Shown: positions 1 to 8,949, numbered from the stretch's first letter. The stretch is 49,492 nt of DNA from Alphaproteobacteria bacterium (GCA_018971835.1 JAGWZW010000018.1:1-49492); one strand, 5' to 3'. Translations and numbers: made by a program. Notes: a model not told the origin generated them from the sequence alone.

Positions 1-39
1 GGTGGTGGACCCCAGGTCGATTCCGACAAAGGTTTTCAT
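1..39 (-). CDS. bcrA: Benzoyl-CoA reductase ATPase subunit BcrA (5' fragment)
   Basis: Only the first 13 codons are present; the gene runs off the left edge. They read MKTFVGIDLGSTT, the phosphate-1 loop of the acetate/sugar kinase/Hsp70-type (BadF/BcrA/HgdC) ATPases that drive two-electron reduction of benzoyl-CoA. The start overlaps the bcrB stop as ATGA, as in the other junctions of this operon. BcrA and BcrD share this N-terminal motif, so the sequence alone cannot separate them. The order bcrC-bcrB-(this gene) matches the bcrCBAD operon of Thauera and favours BcrA. Confidence 0.8.
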   Translation of the reverse strand, partial: MKTFVGIDLGSTT

Positions 40-1358
40 GCCGCGCCTCTCTCCAGCGCCGCGCCGCTGCGCTTCTGTTCGATCATCTGGAAATAGCTCT
101 CCAGCCGGTTCTTGATGTTGGCCGCCGAGAAATAGCGCGGATCGACCAGATCGGATTCGATGAAGGCCGCCGGCTTGCCGGTGCGCTTTTCCACTTCGCG
201 CATGATGAGCAGCTGGCCGGCGGAGAAGCTGTTGCAGCTCTTGATCGAATTGATCAGCAGGCCGTCGGCTTGGTATTCCTCGATGTAATTGGCCAGCATG
301 TCGATGCGCATCGGCAGGTTGCGGTTGGTATAGACGCCGAGGCAATACTCGGCCAGCGTCTCCAGCGGCTTGTCGGGATCGTGGCGGAAGCCCAGATCGT
401 ACACGCCACCGACCTTGGTATAGCTGGAGGCCACCACCACCGCGCCTTCGTCATAGAACATCTTCCAGAACTGGCGGAAATTGGTGTAGTTTGGCGGACC
501 TTCGACTACCAGGCGGTATTTTTCCTTGCCCATGTCGCCGTCGGGCGTGATCGGCCCCTTGCCGGCCGCGACACGTTCCTCGACTTCGGCGCGCAAGAAC
601 CGGTAGTAATCGATGGCGTCGTCGGTGCCGCGGAAGGCCCCGAAGATGGGGCCGATATAGTAGATGCCGCCGAAATAGGCGTCGATCGGCGACGGCTTGT
701 TCTTCGCGCTCTGCAGCACGGCCACCAGATCGTCTTCGGCCTTGGCGGACTTCTTCAGGTATTCACGCAAGCGGTCGATGTCGAACTTGACGCCGGAAAT
801 CCGTTCCAGCTTGGGGATGACCTCTTCCTTGAGCTGCTTGACCATGTATTCGATCATGTTCTTGGTGATCTTGCCGTCGCCCATGTAAGGGGTGTGCAAC
901 ATGATCGTTTCGCACTGGTACTGCTCGCGCAGCAGCTCGAACCACTTCATGAAGGTGAAGCAGCCGGTATAGGACAGCAGCAGCGCGTTGGGATTGGGCA
1001 GCTTCTTGCCGTTTGGCCCGATATTGCCCTTGGCCATCATGCCGATGTCGGACTTCACATAGGTGCAGACGTCTTCGGAATGGCCGATCTTCTCGGCTTC
1101 CAGAACGTAGGCGCCCGATTGCTTGCGCAGCCCGCTCTGGATAGCGTTGACCTCCGGCAGGTTGTTCACCAGGTCGAAGCACTTTACCAGTTCGTTGAGA
1201 TTGCCCGGCACGAAGGTGGAAACCACCTTCTCGCCGGTTTCGGGCGCGCTGGTCAGCCGCTCGTAATGCGCGGCCATCATCTGCTTCTGTTTCAGCATCG
1301 AGTCGTCTTTTGCGACCTGCTTTGCTGGTGCGCCTCTCGGCGTGACGATTACCGTCAT
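36..1358 (-). CDS. bcrB: Benzoyl-CoA reductase subunit B
   Basis: A 440-residue member of the 2-hydroxyglutaryl-CoA dehydratase D-component (HgdB/BcrB/BcrC) family. With BcrC it forms the iron-sulfur module that binds benzoyl-CoA and reduces it to cyclohexa-1,5-diene-1-carbonyl-CoA under strictly anaerobic conditions. Candidate cluster ligands include the Cys residues in SYTGCFTF, QYQCETI, EYCLGVY and IKSCNSF. The frame stays open well upstream of the gene, but the start chosen is ATG at 1358 (MTVIVTPRG), which overlaps the bcrC stop as ATGA and gives a length close to the known BcrB of about 430 residues. The 3' end overlaps the bcrA start in the same way, indicating translational coupling. 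Expression should follow the had promoter upstream. Confidence 0.92.
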   Translation of the reverse strand: MTVIVTPRGAPAKQVAKDDSMLKQKQMMAAHYERLTSAPETGEKVVSTFVPGNLNELVKCFDLVNNLPEVNAIQSGLRKQSGAYVLEAEKIGHSEDVCTYVKSDIGMMAKGNIGPNGKKLPNPNALLLSYTGCFTFMKWFELLREQYQCETIMLHTPYMGDGKITKNMIEYMVKQLKEEVIPKLERISGVKFDIDRLREYLKKSAKAEDDLVAVLQSAKNKPSPIDAYFGGIYYIGPIFGAFRGTDDAIDYYRFLRAEVEERVAAGKGPITPDGDMGKEKYRLVVEGPPNYTNFRQFWKMFYDEGAVVVASSYTKVGGVYDLGFRHDPDKPLETLAEYCLGVYTNRNLPMRIDMLANYIEEYQADGLLINSIKSCNSFSAGQLLIMREVEKRTGKPAAFIESDLVDPRYFSAANIKNRLESYFQMIEQKRSGAALERGAA

Positions 1359-2542
1359 GCTCCGCTCCATAGTTTGATCGAATCGGCAAAGGTGCCCGCC
1401 TGCTCGCGGATGGGCTGCATCTGGCCGGAGTTCTCCGCGTATTTGAAGGCGATGTAGGGAATGTTCGCAGCCTTGAGCACACGCTGCAGCATCGGCCGGT
1501 CCAGCAGCGCCGGATCGCAGAAGCTCGGGCAGGCGAAGATTACGCCTTCGGCCTTGGTGCGTTGCACCGCGCGCACCAGATGCTGGCCCTTTTCGGCCAG
1601 ATCCGGTTCGTATTTGGCTGCCGTGGAGGAGGATTGATGCAGAAAGGCCCGCGCCAGGTTCTCCAGCGGATCGCCCTCGGTCGTCACATCGCCCACCAGC
1701 CAGCGCGTCACCAGCAGCAGGTCGTCGTCCACCACGTAGCAGCCGGCCAGTTCCAGTGACTTGATGAGGTTGAGCGGCGGCTGCTCGCAGAACACGCCGG
1801 TCAGCACGACGCGGCAATTGTCGCGGCGTGGCCGCTCTTCGCTTTTCGCCGCGGCGATGTAGTCGCGCAGCAGCGCCGAATGCTCCTCGACCGGCAACAC
1901 CAGCCCGGCGCGCATCATCAGATAGGCTTCGGCTGCCGGCACCTGCCAAGGCCGCTCGGCCCTCAGTGCATAGAGTTCGCGCACCAGCGTGCGGTTCTCG
2001 TTATAGACGGCAATGGAGGCACGCAGCTCGTCGTCGGTCACCGGTCGCCCGCGCATCTCGCCCAGTGCCTCCAGCAGCTCGCGCAGCTCCTGAATGTAGT
2101 AGTTGCCGCCGATCTCGTCCTTGTAGTTCTGCGGCACGTCGAAATAACGGACGTACACCTCTGGGAACATCATCTTCCACATGCCCGAGAGGTTGCGGAT
2201 GACGTCGCAGATCGATGGGAACAGCATGCCGTCCACGAAATCGAGCCGGCCGGAAACGCCCAGCTCGATGGTGGAGCGCGGGATACGGCAGATATAGCTC
2301 TGGTAGAAGGCGTCGCCGTGGATGACTTCGAGCTGGTCGCCGCCGCCGACGACACCAAGCGGTAGCATCCCCGCCGCATGGATCAGCTCGCGCGGCACGT
2401 AGATGGGCAGGTAGCCTACCACCTTGCGGCCGGGCGCCGCCTCTTTCCACTTCCGCGCCGCGGTGAAGGACAAGTCATCGAACAGCGCCTGCGCGCGGCT
2501 CACGATGTCGGCGAGTTTCGATTCTTTCAGCGATGTTGCCAT
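1355..2542 (-). CDS. bcrC: Benzoyl-CoA reductase subunit C
   Basis: A 395-residue protein of the HgdB/BcrC family, close to the usual length of about 385 for BcrC and clearly shorter than BcrB. It is the partner of BcrB in the substrate-reducing half of the ATP-dependent class I benzoyl-CoA reductase. Conserved cysteines lie in YICRIPRST, FPSICDVI, VFCEQPP and FACPSFCDP, and are candidates for iron-sulfur ligands. Its start overlaps the dch 3' end by 16 bp and its stop overlaps the bcrB start by 4 bp, so the operon is continuous. The hydratase/hydrolase genes just upstream support the Thauera/Magnetospirillum-type (bcr) enzyme, not the tungsten class II (bam) type. Confidence 0.92.
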   Translation of the reverse strand: MATSLKESKLADIVSRAQALFDDLSFTAARKWKEAAPGRKVVGYLPIYVPRELIHAAGMLPLGVVGGGDQLEVIHGDAFYQSYICRIPRSTIELGVSGRLDFVDGMLFPSICDVIRNLSGMWKMMFPEVYVRYFDVPQNYKDEIGGNYYIQELRELLEALGEMRGRPVTDDELRASIAVYNENRTLVRELYALRAERPWQVPAAEAYLMMRAGLVLPVEEHSALLRDYIAAAKSEERPRRDNCRVVLTGVFCEQPPLNLIKSLELAGCYVVDDDLLLVTRWLVGDVTTEGDPLENLARAFLHQSSSTAAKYEPDLAEKGQHLVRAVQRTKAEGVIFACPSFCDPALLDRPMLQRVLKAANIPYIAFKYAENSGQMQPIREQAGTFADSIKLWSGA

Positions 2543-3291
2543 TGCGCAGCCCTCTTTCCGGTAAAGGCCTCAAGGCCCTCCACGGCGTCGTGTGTCTTCA
2601 TGAGTTCGTCGAGATAAAGCCGCTCCACCTCGGCCAGCTTGGCGCGCACGCGCGCGGCATAATCGAAGCGCGCCGCGCGCACGGCGAAGCGCAGCGAACT
2701 GGCGCTCTTGGCCGCGAGGTGCTCGGTGAAATAGGCAAGCGCCGCCGCTTCGGGGTCGTCGGCCCGGATGGCCAGTCCCATCGCCGCCGCCTCGCCGCCC
2801 GTGATGCTGCGGCCCGAGAGCAGCAGGTCGAGCGCGCGCGCCGGACCGACCAGTTCCGGCAACAGGCAGGACGCGGCCGGCGCGAAGACACCGAGCTTCA
2901 TCTCCGGCTGGCCCAGCGCCGCATCCGGCGCCACGAACATCAGGTGCGCGGCCAGCGCGACCTCCAGGCCGCCACCCAGGCACTGGCCGCGAACGGCGAC
3001 CAGGATCGGCACCGGGGACTCGACCATCTGCAGGATCAGCGTGTGCAGGCCCTTGAGCATGGCCGCGCACTGGTCCGGCATGTGTTCCTCGACACTGGCG
3101 CCGAAGGAAAAGTGCGGGCCCTCGGCATCCAGCAGCACGCCGCCCAGATCGGGCTTGCCCAAATGCTCGCCGAGCGCGGCGGACAGCGCCGCGATCATCG
3201 CCGCGTCGATCAAATTGGCCTTGGGCCGGGACAGGCGCAGGCGGAGCAGCCTGCCCTCGGACTCGAACCAGCTTTTGAGCGGCGTGCTCAT
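2527..3291 (-). CDS. dch: Cyclohexa-1,5-diene-1-carbonyl-CoA hydratase
   Basis: A 254-residue crotonase-fold enzyme. Dch adds water to the dienoyl-CoA made by benzoyl-CoA reductase, giving 6-hydroxycyclohex-1-ene-1-carbonyl-CoA. The crotonase signature is visible as the oxyanion segments around FSFGASVEEH and GQCLGGGLEVALAA. The frame is open upstream; ATG at 3291 (MSTPLKSWF) is chosen because it shares one base with the TAA stop of oah (TAATG) and gives the family length of about 255. Assignment among crotonases rests mainly on the had-oah-dch-bcr order known from Thauera and Magnetospirillum. A generic enoyl-CoA hydratase is the alternative but is unlikely here. Confidence 0.88.
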   Translation of the reverse strand: MSTPLKSWFESEGRLLRLRLSRPKANLIDAAMIAALSAALGEHLGKPDLGGVLLDAEGPHFSFGASVEEHMPDQCAAMLKGLHTLILQMVESPVPILVAVRGQCLGGGLEVALAAHLMFVAPDAALGQPEMKLGVFAPAASCLLPELVGPARALDLLLSGRSITGGEAAAMGLAIRADDPEAAALAYFTEHLAAKSASSLRFAVRAARFDYAARVRAKLAEVERLYLDELMKTHDAVEGLEAFTGKRAAQWQHR

Positions 3292-4418
3292 TATTTCGCC
3301 GCTCCGGGCTGGATGGAATTGGTGAGTTCGTCCGTCCACGGCGTATTGGCCGCCAGCGCCCGGCGCAGCTTGACGAAATCGATCTCGCGGCCGGTCTCGC
3401 GCGTGCCCTCGTTGAAGGCGCGGAAACCGGCGCGCGCTTCGGTCATCATGTTGAGGCCGAGCCAGTCGCGGGAGTTTTCCTTGTTGCGGTTCCAGGCATC
3501 GAGCTTGGGCTTGCGCAGTTCCGCGACCGTCTTGGTGGTACAATCGGGGAAGGTGTAGAGCAGTTTGGTGCACAGCCCTTCCACGGCCTCGTCCAGCAGG
3601 CCGAGATCGACGGTGCCGCGCTTCAGCAGCGCTTGGCCATCCTTCAGCGCGTCGCCAGTTTTCGCCTTGCCGAGGCATGGGCGGCCGAACGCATCGACCG
3701 TGCGCGCCGTCTCGACCAGCGGATTGGCGACGAAGGCACCATCCACCTTCAGCGCCGGCACGATGCCGGTCAGCATGCCCATCGCATAGGCCTCATGCGC
3801 GGAGAACGGCTCGCACAGCACGCAGGCCGCCATCGCGCGCTCCGCACCGATGATCACCGGCAGAAAATCGGTCGAGCCGCCAATCGGGGCCGAACCGTGC
3901 TTGGGCCCGGCCTGGCCGAAGCGCGCCAGATCCTGCGCCAGGGAGAAATCGCAGGCCATGCCGATTTCCTGGCCACCGCCCACGCGCATGCCGTTGACGC
4001 GGCAGACCACCGGCTTGTCACAGCCCAGGATCGCGGACACCATGTCGTTGAAGAGGCGCATGTAGCTGCGATATTCCTGCGGATTGCCGGCGTAATACTC
4101 GGCGTATTCCTTGGTGTTGCCGCCGGTGCAGAAGGCCTTGTCGCCCACGCCGGTGAAAACCACCGCCACCACATCGCGCGACTGGCTGGCCTCGCGGAAG
4201 GCGAAGATCACGGCCTTCACCATGTCGGTGGTGTAGGAGTTGAACTGGCTCGGATTGTCGAGCGTGATCCAGGCGTTGTAGAGACCGCCGACCGGCTTGC
4301 CGTCGCTACCCAGCACCGGCCGCTTTTCGTAGCGCACGCCCTTGCAGACGTCCTGCCACATCGCCGCCGGAATCAGGGCGTGATCCTTCGGGGCCTGGTT
4401 CGCGGAATTGCCTGTCAT
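3291..4418 (-). CDS. oah: 6-Oxocyclohex-1-ene-1-carbonyl-CoA hydrolase (ring opening)
   Basis: A 375-residue crotonase-superfamily enzyme, longer than ordinary hydratases and matching known Oah (about 377). Oah hydrates and then hydrolytically cleaves the alicyclic ring to 3-hydroxypimelyl-CoA, so it commits benzoyl-CoA carbon to beta-oxidation. The core carries FCTGGNTKEYAEYYAG and GMRVGGGQEIGMACD, typical of the Oah branch. It lies 25 bp downstream of had and overlaps dch by one base. Its presence shows that this organism uses the Thauera-type branch and not the cyclohex-1-ene route of Rhodopseudomonas palustris. Confidence 0.93.
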   Translation of the reverse strand: MTGNSANQAPKDHALIPAAMWQDVCKGVRYEKRPVLGSDGKPVGGLYNAWITLDNPSQFNSYTTDMVKAVIFAFREASQSRDVVAVVFTGVGDKAFCTGGNTKEYAEYYAGNPQEYRSYMRLFNDMVSAILGCDKPVVCRVNGMRVGGGQEIGMACDFSLAQDLARFGQAGPKHGSAPIGGSTDFLPVIIGAERAMAACVLCEPFSAHEAYAMGMLTGIVPALKVDGAFVANPLVETARTVDAFGRPCLGKAKTGDALKDGQALLKRGTVDLGLLDEAVEGLCTKLLYTFPDCTTKTVAELRKPKLDAWNRNKENSRDWLGLNMMTEARAGFRAFNEGTRETGREIDFVKLRRALAANTPWTDELTNSIQPGAAK

Positions 4419-4443
4419 CTTCGCACTCCTGTGAGTCGTCCGT

Positions 4444-5517
4444 TCAATGGGCCGGAACGAGAATCGCGCGGCGCTTGAGGGCGCCGTGATGCGCCGCCTC
4501 GAACACCTGGTTGATTTCGCTGAGAGGGTGGCGCTCGATGAACGGCTTGATCTTGACCTTGCCGTCCAGCACCAGGTCGAGCGCCTCGGGATAAAGCTCC
4601 GGCACGCAGCCCCAGTTGCCCAGCGCGCGCGCGTGAAACGCCATCAGGTTGGAGAGTCGCAGCTCGAGCTTGTCCATCGTGAAGCCGACCACGCAGAGCG
4701 TGGCGCCGTGGTTGAGAAGGCCGAAGGCCGTTTCCTGCCCAGCCCGCGTGCCCGAGCATTCGAAGATGATCCATTCGCTCTGGCGCAGGCCGCGCTCCTT
4801 GGCGAAGGCGGCGATTGCGCCCTTGATATCGCGCGCACTCTTGCCCTTGGCATTGATGGTCAACGCGGCGCCGTATTGAGAGACGGCAGCGAGTTTCTCG
4901 TCGTTCACGTCGATGGCGACCACCGTGCCACCCTTCGCAGCGGCGATCTGCACGGCATAGCCGCCCACCCCGCCCACGCCGTTGACCACCACCAGATCGC
5001 GAGGGCCCACGCCTGCCTGCTTGACCGCCTGATAGGGCGTGGTCACCGCGTCGGCGATCACCGACAGGTCCGCCGCTTCCAGTCCGGCGGCGGCAAGGCG
5101 CGCCTCGTCCACCACGCAGAGGCCGCGCGACGGCACCACGATGTGAGTCGCAAAGCCGCCCTGGATGTCGTTGCCGGGCATCTTCTGATTGGGGCAGATG
5201 GTGCCCTTGCCGCGCTTGCAGGCATCGCATTCGCCGCAGGGAATGACAGCCGGAACGATGACGAGGCGGTCGAGATAGCGTTCCGCGCCGGAACCGGCCG
5301 CAATCACGCGGCCGCTGATTTCATGGCCCAGCGCCAGCGGCAGCGCGTGCTTGGTGCGCACGCCGTCATAGTAGTAGCCGAGGTCGGTATGGCAGACGCC
5401 GCAGCCGGCGATTTCGATCACGGCCTCGCCGGGCGCAGGGGTCGGCAGCTCGAAGCCTTGCAGCTCCAGCGGCTTGCCGGGCTCCGTCATCATCCAGCGC
5501 TGCGGCGTCAAGGCCAT
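4444..5517 (-). CDS. had: 6-Hydroxycyclohex-1-ene-1-carbonyl-CoA dehydrogenase
   Basis: A 357-residue zinc-dependent medium-chain dehydrogenase. Had oxidises the 6-hydroxy intermediate with NAD+ to 6-oxocyclohex-1-ene-1-carbonyl-CoA, the substrate of Oah. The catalytic-zinc segments GCGVCHTD and GHEISG, the structural-zinc cysteines of [15 protein letters not shown], and the Rossmann glycines of GVGGVGG are all present. It is the first gene of the minus-strand benzoyl-CoA operon and reads away from korA across a 147-bp gap holding an FNR-type site. The ATG at 5517 directly precedes the conserved [16 protein letters not shown] start of the domain. Confidence 0.92.
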   Translation of the reverse strand: MALTPQRWMMTEPGKPLELQGFELPTPAPGEAVIEIAGCGVCHTDLGYYYDGVRTKHALPLALGHEISGRVIAAGSGAERYLDRLVIVPAVIPCGECDACKRGKGTICPNQKMPGNDIQGGFATHIVVPSRGLCVVDEARLAAAGLEAADLSVIADAVTTPYQAVKQAGVGPRDLVVVNGVGGVGGYAVQIAAAKGGTVVAIDVNDEKLAAVSQYGAALTINAKGKSARDIKGAIAAFAKERGLRQSEWIIFECSGTRAGQETAFGLLNHGATLCVVGFTMDKLELRLSNLMAFHARALGNWGCVPELYPEALDLVLDGKVKIKPFIERHPLSEINQVFEAAHHGALKRRAILVPAH

Positions 5518-5592
5518 GCCGTCCTCCCCCGGATTTCTAATTCGGTAAAGAATTACTGTTTTGCATTGTTCGGAAGGTCGTAGCTGCCCGCT

Positions 5593-5606
5593 TTGATCTG
5601 GATCAA
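5593..5606. promoter_or_regulatory. FNR/AadR-type binding site between had and korA
   Basis: TTGAT-CTGG-ATCAA is a perfect copy of the FNR/CRP-family consensus TTGAT-N4-ATCAA. It lies in the 5518-5664 gap between the divergent had and korA genes and could serve both. For korA, a centre at about 5599.5 and a TAGTAA-like -10 at 5629-5634 fit a class II activator position near -41.5. FNR-type regulators (AadR in Rhodopseudomonas, AcpR in Azoarcus) are known activators of anaerobic aromatic operons. The site is seen directly; its use is inferred. Confidence 0.8.
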
Positions 5607-5664
5607 AGATCGTCCAAAAAATCTATTTTAGTAACGTAATACCGATTTAAGAAGGGCGGAGACG

Positions 5665-7398
5665 ATGGAAAAAGCGACCGGGACTGTGCCATCCGGGGTG
5701 GCGATCGCCTTTGTGGGGAGCGGTGGTGCCGGGGCGCTGACCACCGGCAATGTCCTGCTCGAAGCAGCCTGCGCAGCGGGCCTGCATGGGCTGCTGACCC
5801 GCACTCTGGGTCCGCAAATCCGCGGCGGCGAGGCCGCGGCGCTGCTCCGCCTGGCGAGCCATCCCGTGGAAAGCGCGGCGGACCGGCTCGATCTGCTGAT
5901 CGGCATCGACTGGGTCAATGCCGAGCGTTTCGGCGCCGAACTCAAGGTTGGCCCCGGCACGCTGGTGATCGGCGATCCGGAAGGCACCGAGCCGCCGCCT
6001 TTGGTCACCGCTTCTGGCGCCCGCATCATGGAGTTGCCGCTGACGGAGATGGCCAAGGCCGTGGAAGGCGGCCGCCCCAACATGATCGCCCTTGGGCTGG
6101 CCGGACGTTTGATGGGCCTCGGCCTCGATCAGCTCACTGCCGCGATCGGGAAATTTCTCTCGGAGAAAGGCGCTGCCGCCATCGCCGCCAGTTGTGCCGG
6201 CATCGAGATCGGCTTCAGCGCCGCCGCCGGCATCGAATTCGGAGCCCGGCTCACCCTGCCCGAGGCCAGCGAATCGCCCCGCTGGCTGCTCTCCGGCAAT
6301 GAGGCGACCGGCCTTGGTGCGCTGCGCGGCGGCATTCGCTTCGCCGCCGCCTACCCCATCACTCCGGCCACAGAAATCCTCGAATGGATGGCGCCGAATC
6401 TAACCAAGGTCGGCGGCCTGTTATTGCAAGCCGAAGACGAGCTGGCGGCAGTCAACATGATCATCGGCGCCTCCTATGGCGGTACGCCGTCGCTAACGGC
6501 GACCTCCGGCCCGGGCCTGTCGCTGATGATCGAGGCGCTGGGCCTCGCCACTTCGGCCGAGGTGCCGATCGTCATCGTGGACGTGATGCGCGGCGGCCCC
6601 TCCACCGGCATCCCCACCAAATCCGAACAGGCCGATCTCAACATCGCCGTTTACGGCATGCACGGCGACGCGCCGCATCTGGTGCTGGCGCCGCAATCGG
6701 TGGGCGATTGCCTGTTCACCACCCAATGGGCGACCTACCTCGCCGAAGCGCTGCAGGCCCCGGCCATCGTGCTGTCCGACCAGTTCATGGGCCAGGCCCG
6801 CGCCTCGATCGAGCGCCCGGCGGACATCGCCTTCGTCGGCAAGCGTGCCGTGGCGGCGGCGGGCAGCACACCGTACAAGCGCTATGCGCTGGCGGCCGGC
6901 GGCGTCTCCCCGATGGCGATTCCCGGCACGCCCGGCTGCCAGTACACCGCCGACGGCCTCACCCACACCGAAACCGGCACGCCCACCAGCGGCGCCCAGC
7001 ATCACCTCGCCCAGCTCGACAAGCGGCACGACAAGCTGGACGGCTTCGATTACGGCAACCACTGGGCCACGGTCGAAGGCAGCGGCGAGTTTGCCATCCT
7101 GACCTGGGGTTCGCTCACCGGCGCAGCGCGGGAGGCTTGCGAACAGCTGGCGGCGGAGGGCATCGCCGCGCGCGTGATCTCGCCGCGCCTGCTGCTGCCC
7201 ACGCGGCCCGGGCAGATGGCCAAGGCGCTCGAAGGCGTGACGCGCATTCTGGTCGTCGAGCAGACTCACGGCGCCCAGTTCCATCGCTATCTACGCGCCC
7301 ATTACGATTTTCCGGTGCGCCTGCAGGCGCTCAACCGGCCCGGACCGCTGCCGATCACGGCCCAGGAAATCTGCCGCGCCCTAAAGGAAGGACAATGA
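5665..7398 (+). CDS. korA: 2-Oxoglutarate:ferredoxin oxidoreductase, fused gamma-alpha subunit
   Basis: A 577-residue fusion: an N-terminal gamma domain (about 1-185, with the GSGGAGALTTG loop) followed by the alpha/pyrimidine-binding domain (from about 205, with AAYPITPATEI and MRGGPSTGIPTKSEQ). With KorB it oxidises 2-oxoglutarate and CoA to succinyl-CoA and reduces ferredoxin. In Thauera and Magnetospirillum this enzyme supplies the low-potential electrons for benzoyl-CoA reductase, and the divergent bcr operon with a shared FNR site supports that role. The start has an upstream GGGCGGAG. Substrate cannot be proven from sequence; another 2-oxoacid is possible. Confidence 0.88.
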   Translation: MEKATGTVPSGVAIAFVGSGGAGALTTGNVLLEAACAAGLHGLLTRTLGPQIRGGEAAALLRLASHPVESAADRLDLLIGIDWVNAERFGAELKVGPGTLVIGDPEGTEPPPLVTASGARIMELPLTEMAKAVEGGRPNMIALGLAGRLMGLGLDQLTAAIGKFLSEKGAAAIAASCAGIEIGFSAAAGIEFGARLTLPEASESPRWLLSGNEATGLGALRGGIRFAAAYPITPATEILEWMAPNLTKVGGLLLQAEDELAAVNMIIGASYGGTPSLTATSGPGLSLMIEALGLATSAEVPIVIVDVMRGGPSTGIPTKSEQADLNIAVYGMHGDAPHLVLAPQSVGDCLFTTQWATYLAEALQAPAIVLSDQFMGQARASIERPADIAFVGKRAVAAAGSTPYKRYALAAGGVSPMAIPGTPGCQYTADGLTHTETGTPTSGAQHHLAQLDKRHDKLDGFDYGNHWATVEGSGEFAILTWGSLTGAAREACEQLAAEGIAARVISPRLLLPTRPGQMAKALEGVTRILVVEQTHGAQFHRYLRAHYDFPVRLQALNRPGPLPITAQEICRALKEGQ

Positions 7399-8237
7399 CC
7401 ATGCCGAACGCTGAGCCCCGCCCCGCCGCCAAGGCTTCGGACTACCGCTCGGATGTCAAGCCGATCTGGTGCCCCGGCTGCGGCGATCATCATGTGCTGA
7501 TGGCCTTCACCCGCGCCTTCGCGCAGCTCGGCCTGCCGCGGGAACAGATTGCCGTGATTTCCGGCATTGGCTGTTCCTCGCGCATCCCGGCTTACACAAA
7601 CTGCTACGGCTTTCACGGCATTCACGGCCGCTCACTGGCGCTGGCGGCGGGCCTGAAAGTGACGCGGCCGGACCTCACCGTGGTCGTGGCCAGCGGCGAC
7701 GGCGACGGCTATTCGATCGGCGGCAACCATTTCCTGCACGCCTGCCGCCGCAACATCGACATGACCTACGTGGTGATGGACAACCACATCTACGGCATGA
7801 CCAAGGGCCAGCCCTCGCCCACCACCGAACCGGAACTGGATACTGCCATGTCGCCAGGCGGCACGGGACTTCGCCCCTTCCATCCGCTGGTGGTGGCGCT
7901 GGCCTCCGGTGCCAATTTCGTGGCGCGCTGCTTCTCGGGCAATCCCAACGAGACGGCCAAGGTGCTGGCTGAAGCCATCCAGCATCCGGGCTTCTCGTTC
8001 GTCGAGATTCTCAGCCCATGCGTCACCTTCCGGCCGGACGAGCGCAAATGGAAAGACCTGGTGCATCCGGCCCCCGTCGCCGCCACCGACGATCCGGGCC
8101 GTGCCGCGCGGCGAATCATGACCGACGATGGCTTCAACATCGGCGTGCTCTATCGCGGCGACCGCATCCCGTTCCGGCCTGCCGGCGGGGCAAGCGTACC
8201 GGACCTCAGCGAGCTCTCGGCCGAATTCGAAATCTGA
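7395..8237 (+). CDS. korB: 2-Oxoglutarate:ferredoxin oxidoreductase, beta subunit
   Basis: A 280-residue thiamine-pyrophosphate-binding subunit. CPGCGDHHVL and GIGCSSRIPAY provide cysteines expected for a [4Fe-4S] cluster, and GDGDGYSIGGNHF with the following DNHIYGMTKGQ is the TPP/Mg2+ motif. The frame is open far upstream in the korA region, but ATG at 7395 overlaps the korA stop as ATGA and gives the normal beta-subunit length. The gene ends just before a strong hairpin terminator. No ferredoxin gene is adjacent, so the electron carrier to BcrABCD must be encoded elsewhere or left of the window. Confidence 0.9.
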   Translation: MTMPNAEPRPAAKASDYRSDVKPIWCPGCGDHHVLMAFTRAFAQLGLPREQIAVISGIGCSSRIPAYTNCYGFHGIHGRSLALAAGLKVTRPDLTVVVASGDGDGYSIGGNHFLHACRRNIDMTYVVMDNHIYGMTKGQPSPTTEPELDTAMSPGGTGLRPFHPLVVALASGANFVARCFSGNPNETAKVLAEAIQHPGFSFVEILSPCVTFRPDERKWKDLVHPAPVAATDDPGRAARRIMTDDGFNIGVLYRGDRIPFRPAGGASVPDLSELSAEFEI

Positions 8238-8239
8238 TC

Positions 8240-8275
8240 GCAAGCCGCCGTTCAGCGGCGGCGGCTTGCATTTTT
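8240..8275 (+). terminator. Intrinsic terminator after korAB
   Basis: A perfect 11-bp stem (GCAAGCCGCCG / CGGCGGCTTGC) with an 8-nt loop is followed by ATTTTT. It begins 3 bp after the korB stop codon and separates korAB from the TetR gene. Confidence 0.88.
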
Positions 8276-8337
8276 CCGAATCTGCCCCTTTCTTCACAGA
8301 TGGGACGTTCCCGCCGAAGCCCGTCAGTGAGGAAAGC

Positions 8338-8943
8338 ATGGCGCGTACACAAGCGGCCGACTACGAACAACGCCGGGCAGCCATCCTGGAGCGGGCGGCC
8401 GAACTCTATGCGGAGCGCGGCTTTCTGGGCGCCTCAATCGCCGACCTCGCCAAGGCCTGCAACACCTCGAAATCGCTGCTCTATCATTACTACGCGTCGA
8501 AGGAAGACATCCTGTTCGACATGATGGAATCGCACGTCCAGGCCCTGCTGCGGGCCGCAGACGAGGTCGTCGCGCAGGCCATGCCGGTGCGCAAGAAGCT
8601 TGCTGCGCTCACCCGCGCGCTGATGGCGCTCTATGTCGGCGCGGCAGCCCACCACAAGGTATTGCTCTACGACCTGGTCCACCTGCCACCGCCGCGGCGG
8701 CGCAAGATCGTCAACGAGCAGCGGCGCCTCATTGCCATCGTCGAGGAGCTGCTGTGCGAACTGCAGCCGGCACTGGCCAAGCAGCCCGCACTCAAGCGCC
8801 CCGCCGCCATGCTTTATTTCGGCATGATCAACTGGACGCCGATCTGGATGGACCCCAAAGGCCCGGTGTCGCCCGAACGCATCGCCGACATGGCCGCCGC
8901 GATCGCGCTCGACGGGCTGACAGAAGCAAAGATGCCGTCCTGA
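8338..8943 (+). CDS. TetR-family regulator, likely PaaR-type
   Basis: A 201-residue TetR/AcrR-family repressor. The helix-turn-helix is at about residues 30-50 (ASIADLAKACNTSKSLLYHYYASKEDIL), followed by an all-helical ligand domain. It converges on paaE, from which it is separated by only 6 bp, at the end of the paaIABCDE operon. In Burkholderia and Thermus, TetR-type PaaR proteins repress paa genes and release DNA on binding phenylacetyl-CoA; that role is inferred here. Three similar inverted repeats near paaA, paaI/paaZ and paaG are its candidate operators. The frame is open upstream, but ATG at 8338 follows a GTGAGGAAAG ribosome-binding site and fits the family length. Confidence 0.85.
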   Translation: MARTQAADYEQRRAAILERAAELYAERGFLGASIADLAKACNTSKSLLYHYYASKEDILFDMMESHVQALLRAADEVVAQAMPVRKKLAALTRALMALYVGAAAHHKVLLYDLVHLPPPRRRKIVNEQRRLIAIVEELLCELQPALAKQPALKRPAAMLYFGMINWTPIWMDPKGPVSPERIADMAAAIALDGLTEAKMPS

Positions 8944-8949
8944 AACGCC

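Noticed and set aside
1359..1949. Upstream extension of bcrB into bcrC
   Set aside because: The extra sequence is low-complexity Arg/Ala-rich and overlaps bcrC. ATG at 1358 with the ATGA overlap fits the family.
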